Below are positions 57,191 through 64,000 of a DNA stretch of 64,000 nt, piece by piece. The position numbers and the translations under genes were made by a program. Position 1 is the first letter of the stretch. Each line of letters opens with the position of its first letter. The DNA lies in contig OU342631.1 in the NCBI GenBank assembly GCA_910589415.1, forward strand, positions 5,146,001 to 5,210,000, in the 5' to 3' direction. The DNA comes from Malachius bipustulatus. Its lineage: Eukaryota > Arthropoda > Insecta > Coleoptera > Melyridae. The notes under the pieces are model-generated. The model worked only from the letters and a program-made list of their open reading frames with translations, did no database searches and had not been told where the DNA came from.

Positions 57191-58983
57191 ATGGAAACTC
57201 TTTACCATCAGACAAACAAACTTATACAACAAACTCAGGACAGTTTTCGAGTTTTGGAAACTTCACCAGGAAATGCCATACAAGTAGAATATGATATTCA
57301 AGAAAAAATTGATGTGATTGATAAGTAAGTTGGTCATTTCTTTACAGGTCACTGATGTGGTACATATTGACAATAGAATAGAGTGGTAGTTCTTACAGAA
57401 ATCTTAATCCTTGAAATATTGATAATTTCCTTCAGCAAGTTTTTATTTCCCCCGTAAATTTGACCGTAGTTTGATTACTTTGAAGCATAGCTGAAGAAAA
57501 CCTTCAATGTTGACATCCATGGCCAGTCGCACTCAGGCATACCATATAAGTCGTAGTATGAGTCTCTCGTACCTCTTGGTAGTATGAGTCTCCAGGAGTA
57601 TCATGGCGCTAGTGAAAGTGTGCAAATTGGTAACAAGGGAGATATTGTCTTCGGTATAACTGTAATTACCATTGAGATTCTTTGAGACCATTGAGATGCC
57701 ATTCTCAAATGGCCTATTAGTTTGAGATGGGCCTCAATAAGGATCAGTGATACAAATAAATCGTTCGCTGGTGAATGTTTTATCCTCCCAGCACCCCTAT
57801 TCGCTCCATGGTACCCTTAGATTCTAAGGTCATTTGCACAAAAAACGAACTACAATAAATTATGAAGCTACAAGGAAAATGAAATGTAACAATACAAAAA
57901 TTGTAGTGAAATATGACTGGCCAGGGATGTAAATAATTTCCCAAACTACTTCACCTGTTTTTTTTTTTTTTAGTGGGACTGATTTATGGTAGGGATGGAC
58001 ACTAACAAACCAGTTATTTGACCTGTTATAAACCGGTTTTTATTTTAGGTCGACTAACTGGTTAAACTGACAATTTTTACAAAAATAAGGGGTTAAATTA
58101 CCTGGTTATTTACCTACTACAGTATTGCAAAAGAACAGTAGTACCTAGCCTAGCACATTATTAAATAACACAAAAATATAACCATAATTTAGTGTTTTTC
58201 TAATAAACATCATCAGTGTTAGTTTGAGGGGAAACTGAAACCATAAATAAAAAAAAACTCATTGAGATAATTGGTTATCTGACAAAAAGTAACCAATTAC
58301 TTTTCCACCTCGGTTATAACCTGACCACACTGATCAATTTAGTACATAACTGGTAAACCTGTTTTTATTAAATAACCGCCCATGCCAAATTTATGGGGTC
58401 AATGTTGTTAATTTTATGAAATAACTTTATTTACTATTTTACGATTGTTTCATGGAGACTCTAAAACTTTCAATTTAACAGAAATTGCGAACGACTGGAA
58501 ATTCAAGTCAACAAATCTCCTGCAAATCAGCGAGCGCAGGCTCGCCTACTTCTAGAGCAGCTACGATATGACGCTCGACACTTGCGAGCCGGCTTAGCAG
58601 CAGCTCGTGGACGCAGGGAGCGACAAGCCAGAGCACGTGAAGAACGAGAGCAGCTGCTTCTCGGGGGGCGACAGAATGGTGCACATTCAGACAGTACCTC
58701 CATTGACATGGGATTACAGCATCGCGAGCAGTTGTCAGGTGCTGGCCGTGGCGTGGACGAGCTGATAACAACAGGCGCTGCCACTTTAGAGTCGCTACGC
58801 TCGCAGAGACTCGTATTAAAGGGGGCTCAACGACGTCTGGTTGACATGGCTAATACGCTGGGATTGAGTGGACATACTGTGAGGCTTATTGAACGTCGTG
58901 TGTCCCAAGATTGGTATGTTTTGGTAGGCGGTATGGCAGTTACGGTCCTCGTTATTGTACTGGTTGTTATATACCTGCTGTGA
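57191..58983 (+). CDS. membrin: Membrin (Golgi Qb-SNARE, GOSR2/Bos1 family)
   Basis: Two exons, 57191-57324 and 58482-58983, with donor AA|GTAAGT and acceptor TTTAACAG|A; codon 45 (Lys) is split. The product has 211 residues, almost the same as vertebrate GOSR2. An in-frame TGA lies seven codons before the ATG. Residues 1-75 begin METLYHQTNKLIQQTQ and include ERLEIQVNKSPANQRAQARL, typical of the family's N-terminal helices. The SNARE motif lies at about 125-185 (VDELITTGAATLESLRSQRL, then LKGAQRRLVDMANTLGLS), with the zero-layer glutamine at about 161. Residues 189-211 are a C-terminal membrane anchor (WYVLVGGMAVTVLVIVLVVI). The family acts in ER-to-Golgi vesicle fusion with syntaxin 5, Bet1 and Sec22b. 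Exon 2 is notably GC-rich in third positions compared with the AT-rich intron. Confidence 0.95.
57786..57946. repeat. Diverged 8-bp-duplication transposon fragment in membrin intron
   Basis: CCCAGCACCCCTATTCGCTC and then, about 120 bp later, GGGATGTAAATAATTTCCC resemble the right end of the elements at 30.0 and 33.1 kb (CCAGCACCCCTATTTCGCTC and GGATGTAAACAATTACC). The interior is different or decayed. It lies inside the 1.16-kb intron. Confidence 0.5.
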
Positions 58984-59552
58984 TGACAATTATTATTATT
59001 GTAAATTGTATATCCAATCTACTCTCATGTTTATGTGACATGACAATGTCTTTTTATTGACAAGCACTAAGCACTTCTGTATGCAGCCAGCCAGGTCAGG
59101 TCATTACGTGTCTTGAGAAATTTCAATATTATAAATTTGAATTAGAAGATTTTGTTGGGTCAAGTGATGTGGTTGGTTACAGATAGATTTAGAAAAATAG
59201 AAGAATAATGGCTAAATATTCCTGTTTCCAGTAAATTTTTTTTCATGTTGTGGACAAAGTTATGATTTTCATTCAACTCCCTAATAAAGTACTACTTCTC
59301 TCAAGTATTCCTCTTTTTCTATTGTAAAGTTTTTTTAAACCTAAAATGTGTGTATTGAAGTTTAGAATATTAGTAAAATGAGAGTAAAACATTCTGAAAC
59401 ACTTTTTTCTTTCCAGCGTTAGTGTTAATGCATAATTTATTGTAGTCGTGACATATTCTAAGCTTAGACTGTGCTGTAATTAAAAATGTATTATAAATTA
59501 TAGATTTGTTACTATCAAATTTTATATGTATAGTTTTATATTATAATGTTTA

Positions 59553-59558
59553 AATAAA
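59553..59558 (+). promoter_or_regulatory. Polyadenylation signal, membrin
   Basis: AATAAA about 570 bp after the membrin stop codon, the clearest signal in the downstream stretch. An earlier, weaker choice exists in AT-rich sequence. Confidence 0.5.
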
Positions 59559-62437
59559 ACAAGTAATCTGGAATGCATTATTTTATTAAATTGCCCCTAA
59601 CAAATTGCTGCCTAAATTACTTCTTTGCATAATCGGGAGTTGCCTATTTATTAAGGCAGAAATTTATTACAGCCCTTCAGTGAGTGAAACGATTTATATC
59701 AGAATGATTCATGAACTCAAGAGAGAATAAAAAATGTTGAAATTCTTAATAAGAAAGTTCCTCTATAGTGCAGGCCTAGTATAAGTAGCTGTCATGGAAT
59801 TTCAGACTTGTCACTGTTTAAAATTGGTATAATTTACAAAATACACCCGATCATGCAAAAAAACATTGTAAGTTATAACGGTGGTAAGTTAATTTACAGG
59901 TTGAGGTATGTAAAAATTTAAAGCTGTAAACTTCACTTACCACCCTTATCTTGATGCTACTAAATTAAATTAAAAAATAAAGTAATCAAATATGTAAACA
60001 CAACAAAAATACATTTTTATATTAATAATTCATAAATAAATAAACATTCAAAATAATATTAAAAATTTCAAAAAAATAACATATCTAATACATCTGGTAA
60101 CATGAACACAGCAATAACTTCACAAAAAGACTAGATTTATTGCAAAACAATACTGAGTTTAATTAAGTCAACATAATCTTGTATGAAAATAAGAATGACA
60201 GGAATGATATCATCTCTAAAAGGAGACTAAAAATATTCCCAGTTAAAATAATATTAGCAAAGTTGTCGGAAGTATAGTTTCAAATGTTTGTAGAATGAGA
60301 AATGTTCAGACTTGAAAAACTATTTTATGTTGGTAAATTGACGATGTATATAAACCATAATTTATAAAATAAATACAACTCCTGGAGCCTGTTTCATAAT
60401 AGTGGCAAGTGAATAGTAATAGTAGTATAATATTAATATTCACTGATTGGTTTACCAAATATAAACTGTATGAATTCGAATCACAGTCTTGCGTTGACAT
60501 GGATAGTTGTGTTCCTCTACCAAAGCTACTTAAATGTTAAAAATGTATCTGTGTGGGGGCAAAATGCTGCCATGTTAATTCAAAAGGGTGTATCTACAAA
60601 TTTATCCTAAATTAAGAGACCCGTTGACGGGACATTTTAAAATTATATTAATAATGTACAGAACAGATGTCCCAAAAATATGAAACATATCAAAGATATG
60701 TTTTTTTTTACTTACTTACTTTTACTTGCATTTTTAGATTAACTAAGAAAAAAAAAATAAAATTGGTTTTACAGTTGGAGTTTAAAACTAGGTACTGAAA
60801 CAGTCACGTCGAAGCAAAACCATGACTTACTCTTTGAGAGATGACAATGGTTGTAGAACTGAGGTGGTAAAGATTTTTTCTCACTACTCTTTGATTTAAA
60901 AAAATGCCAAAGTAATTCGAAATGTTTATGATAAATTAGAAAAAAAATGCTACTGCACCGAAAATGCTCTCGGTAAGCCAAATAATAAGAAATTTGATCG
61001 ATAGATTATTGTGAAACATATTAACACGTTTCAACTCTACATTGCACATTACTGGCGCGAGCAGGCTTTGAGAAAATATTTGCCAAATGACATACCTACC
61101 AATAAAAGGTGACTAAGGAAAAATACTGAGATATTAGCTTTTCTTATTACCTCTACAGGGCAGTTGTTACTAGCATCAACATTTTATTCTCAAAATTAGG
61201 ACAAGAAGAGTGTTTTACCTGTGAAGTTTTCTTAAAACATTCCTGGCGAAACCTTCAAACAAGTAATTTTTGTTTTTAGCATAATAACGAAAGTTTTATT
61301 CCTGGAGGCAAAAAATCAAAAGTAGCACCTTTCGCAGCAGTATGGCATGAGGCCACTGCTGAAAGAAGCAAGAAAGAAATAAGAAATAATTATAAGTACC
61401 TTTTCCAAATATTTTTTGCAATTTCACGATGTGGAACATGTGATTCTGTTTTAAATTTTTTTTTACTATTTCAGATAAATACATAGTCATATTCACAAAG
61501 AAATAACGATACATTTTACTTGTTACATTTTGAAATCTAATTGGATTAAAATTCAACGAAGAACTTCCACTGAACTTTTAATTTCAACCAATCAGATTCA
61601 GAGCATAAATCTTAATTAGTAAATGCAGCCAAAAGTATCCATAAAACTGTTGGTGTAAATATGAAACAGGCTTGGCAGTACAAATGGGACCAGGACATAA
61701 GCAAGATTAAGAAGAATGCACTCTTTTGCTAATAATCAGTTCATGGAAAAATAAAAATGTCAAACCTTGCACAACAACATAAAATAGTTTTTCAGCGGTT
61801 GTTAAAAATAATACTGACCCACCCAAAAATTTCATGTTAAGTATCTAGAATTTGTTTATAAAACCTAATGAAACTCTTCAAGGGTTGGTTTTCTGAAGTA
61901 CAATAATTACATAATTATTATCTAATGATATTAATTGGCTACTCAATTAAGCAAAATACTCGTAATTAAAAAGAAAAAACTGAAAATTAGATGCAAAACT
62001 GTTCAGTTATTTCTCATTTCTTGAAACCTAATACAATCTCTCGCTTCCATTAAATTGAACTAGAAATACTGATTTTTTTACCGAAATATGGGGCCATTTA
62101 CTCAAAGCTCAAAGCATAGAGGTCTTTGCCACATAAGCCAATTTAATTTCCATTTTCATGTCAACTATTGCATCGAACTGTCATAATTGAACTCCTGCCA
62201 GCTATTATAGTAGCGCCATCAACAGTAGTGAATGGCCCCCTTGTTTTCAAAAAATATAAACAAAATCACCCATTTCTGTCATTAGAGCTTGGCTGTCGTG
62301 CCATTGGAAGTTAGTTATTATAGTAAGAAGTAAGTCTAAATATAACATTATCACATAAGCACAAGAAATAGATTCTAGAGTAAAGAATTTTATGTCTTCT
62401 GTCTGAATGAACAGGAATTACATTACCAAATCGTACT
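59559..62437. other. Intergenic DNA between convergent genes
   Basis: AT-rich, no recognisable gene. 60640-60790 (ATTAATAATGTACAGAACAG, GTCCCAAAAATATGAAACAT, TTACAGTTGGAGTTTAAA) is a diverged copy of the transposon sequence at 2540-2700. The kinesin 3' UTR must lie in the upper part, but I cannot place its poly(A) site. Confidence 0.5.
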
Positions 62438-64000
62438 TTAACGGGTCCTGGCACGGAGTCCCGCCACCTCGACGGTATTCTTGGTAGCTTGTCGATAACG
62501 ACCCTCTTGCTCGAGTCGAGAAGCAAGCGGCAAGCGCTGGTGAGTCCCGCCTTTCACTATCAGGGTGCTACGTTCGCTCTCCCGTCGCAAAACCTCCGCC
62601 ACCGTGGCCCTGATCTGTGGGCATATTGCAGGAGCGTGATACTCTTGAGTGGTGCGCAGCGGCATGTCCAGTCGCAGTTCCAGCACCGACTCGCGTCGGT
62701 ATCGCGGATCAGCGCTGCCCAGTGCACGCTCCGAATGAGGGCGACGGTAAGCACGTGCTAGTGGACGCTCTTCGCAAGGCAACAAGATCGGCTCGTGTCG
62801 CAGAACCCAACAGTCGCGATCATCGTCGAATGTGGCTAGTCGGAGAAGTCGGGCACGCTCTTCCGGCGGCACGAATCCGTCGATAATCATGAAATGACGC
62901 CGCAACTGGCGGCCTAGCTCGTCATTGGCCTCTTCCAGCTCTCCCCGGTTCGCCAAGTAATCTTCTCGGTTGTCTCGTATCTCCTGCCTGACCGATTGCA
63001 GCTTACTGAGCAGACGCCGTAGTCTCTCCCGCTTGTACTCGACCTGCTGTTGGAGGCTGGCGAACACTTGACGTAGCTCGGTGCACGTTTCCTCCTCAAG
63101 CTCGATCCGCTGCTGCATCTCCACTTCACGTTTCCTGCGCTCTGCTATTTCTTGCCGCTGTCGCTCCAGCCTCAACTCGTTCTCGTTCACACTGTCGACA
63201 ATACTCTTTCCGTTGCCCGCTCCACCGCCTCCGTGTACCATTTGTTTTTCCAAGGTCCGCAGTTTCCTTGCTAATTCATCTATCTCCATCTTGCTTGCTT
63301 CTATTTTCTTTTCTTTCTCACCTCGCTCTTCTTCTACATCTTCATCCTGTAGATCGTCATCGTCATCATCGCTCTCATCTGCCTCGTCGACACCGTTCTG
63401 GGGTTGAGAGAACGACTGACGGCCAGCAGATCGTTCAGAGATGAGCTGTCTCAGACGCACGATTTCGGCCTGTAGTTCCAGCAAACGGGCATCTTTGATG
63501 TCTTCATTACGTATCGGCTGATTCTTGATACTCTTGGCACGGTAGGCATAGCGAAGAGTAATTGCAGTTTCTTCATAGTTAGTGCATGCAGGCCCTACGT
63601 TTGCGATCATGATCGTCTTACTGTTGCCCCCCAGGGAGTCTTGCAGCAAGCGAGTCAGTTTAGAATCTCGATACGGTACGTGAGCACTACGCTCGGCTAG
63701 GGCATAAATTACGTTTCCTAACGATGAAAGTGCTTTATTGATTTTAGTGGCCTCGCGGAGACGGTCACCAGTTGCTCCCGTCTTCGACTGACGCTCGCTG
63801 CCCGCCAGGTCTACCAAGTTCAATTTCCCGACTTTAACCGCGCCTCCACCAGTTTCTGCCATCTCCACGGCAATCTGAAAGATGGCGTGCGAGCGGCTGC
63901 TGTGCTCGTTCATGTCGGTGGCTCCAGTGGTGCGATTTCGGTGTCCCAGACGCATCGCTCGTATCATGTCTCCGGAACTGCGACAGGTCTGACTGTGTAG
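62438..64000 (-). CDS. Klp68D: Kinesin-II motor subunit, KIF3B/Klp68D type (5' part missing)
   Basis: The frame is open from the window edge to TAA at 62440-62438: 520 residues, with no intron in 1.56 kb. Visible motor parts, counted from the fragment start: switch [12 protein letters not shown] (31-41), switch [10 protein letters not shown] (62-69), [19 protein letters not shown], and neck linker [16 protein letters not shown] (155-170). An acidic stretch follows ([20 protein letters not shown], about 204-224), then a coiled coil to about 360. The tail has [31 protein letters not shown] and YHAPAICPQ, which match KIF3B rather than KIF3A tails. The P-loop and the start of the motor lie beyond the edge. 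KIF3B pairs with KIF3A and KAP in kinesin-II, the plus-end motor of cilia assembly (anterograde intraflagellar transport) and axonal transport. The GC-rich coding DNA contrasts with the AT-rich flank. The last 50 residues are not conserved that I can tell. Confidence 0.93.
   Translation of the reverse strand, partial: LHSQTCRSSGDMIRAMRLGHRNRTTGATDMNEHSSRSHAIFQIAVEMAETGGGAVKVGKLNLVDLAGSERQSKTGATGDRLREATKINKALSSLGNVIYALAERSAHVPYRDSKLTRLLQDSLGGNSKTIMIANVGPACTNYEETAITLRYAYRAKSIKNQPIRNEDIKDARLLELQAEIVRLRQLISERSAGRQSFSQPQNGVDEADESDDDDDDLQDEDVEEERGEKEKKIEASKMEIDELARKLRTLEKQMVHGGGGAGNGKSIVDSVNENELRLERQRQEIAERRKREVEMQQRIELEEETCTELRQVFASLQQQVEYKRERLRRLLSKLQSVRQEIRDNREDYLANRGELEEANDELGRQLRRHFMIIDGFVPPEERARLLRLATFDDDRDCWVLRHEPILLPCEERPLARAYRRPHSERALGSADPRYRRESVLELRLDMPLRTTQEYHAPAICPQIRATVAEVLRRESERSTLIVKGGTHQRLPLASRLEQEGRYRQATKNTVEVAGLRARTR

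Noticed and set aside
62489..63407. Plus-strand frames of 89-108 codons opposite the kinesin
   Set aside because: Low-complexity Ser/Cys-rich antisense shadows of the coiled-coil coding sequence.

Overview
The window is nuclear DNA from an arthropod, most likely an insect; I cannot fix the order from sequence alone. The genes carry GT-AG introns, polyadenylation signals and animal protein families. About 51 kb of the 64 kb is AT-rich, gene-poor and crowded with DNA-transposon hairpins, LINE fragments and small tandem repeats.

Layout. From 1 to about 51.5 kb the only conventional gene is a tRNA-Lys(TTT) at 1768-1840. The rest is (a) long foldback elements, many ending in TACAGGGTG with TA at the edges, with arms up to about 590 bp; (b) a family of short DNA transposons with termini GGT...ACC and 8-bp target duplications (29994-30591, 33064-33603, a truncated copy near 44 kb); (c) LINE remnants: an RNase-H-bearing LINE at 35.9-36.9 kb, a Jockey-like RT remnant at 40.2-40.8 kb and a 115-bp RTE-type insertion at 35.55 kb; and (d) hammerhead ribozymes. 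From 51.5 kb to the end is a gene block: an NKRF-like G-patch/R3H protein (+, two exons), the Golgi Qb-SNARE membrin (+, two exons) and the 3' part of a kinesin-II motor subunit of KIF3B/Klp68D type (-, cut by the window edge).

Most notable. Two intact hammerhead ribozymes lie 320 bp apart on the minus strand inside a perfect 117-bp direct repeat (4746-4862 and 5066-5182), the layout of a retrozyme or Penelope-type terminal repeat. A different hammerhead with complete core lies on the plus strand at 17634-17681, and a decayed relative of the first type lies at 19364-19407. The intact ones have a self-complementary stem III, as expected of ribozymes that cleave as RNA dimers. The second striking structure is a nest of inverted repeats at 43.1-46.4 kb, in which one foldback element has been filled with at least three others.

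The three protein genes have unrelated housekeeping roles (nuclear RNA-related, ER-Golgi trafficking, microtubule transport). Nothing suggests that they act together; they are neighbours in a gene-dense island beside a transposon-rich block.
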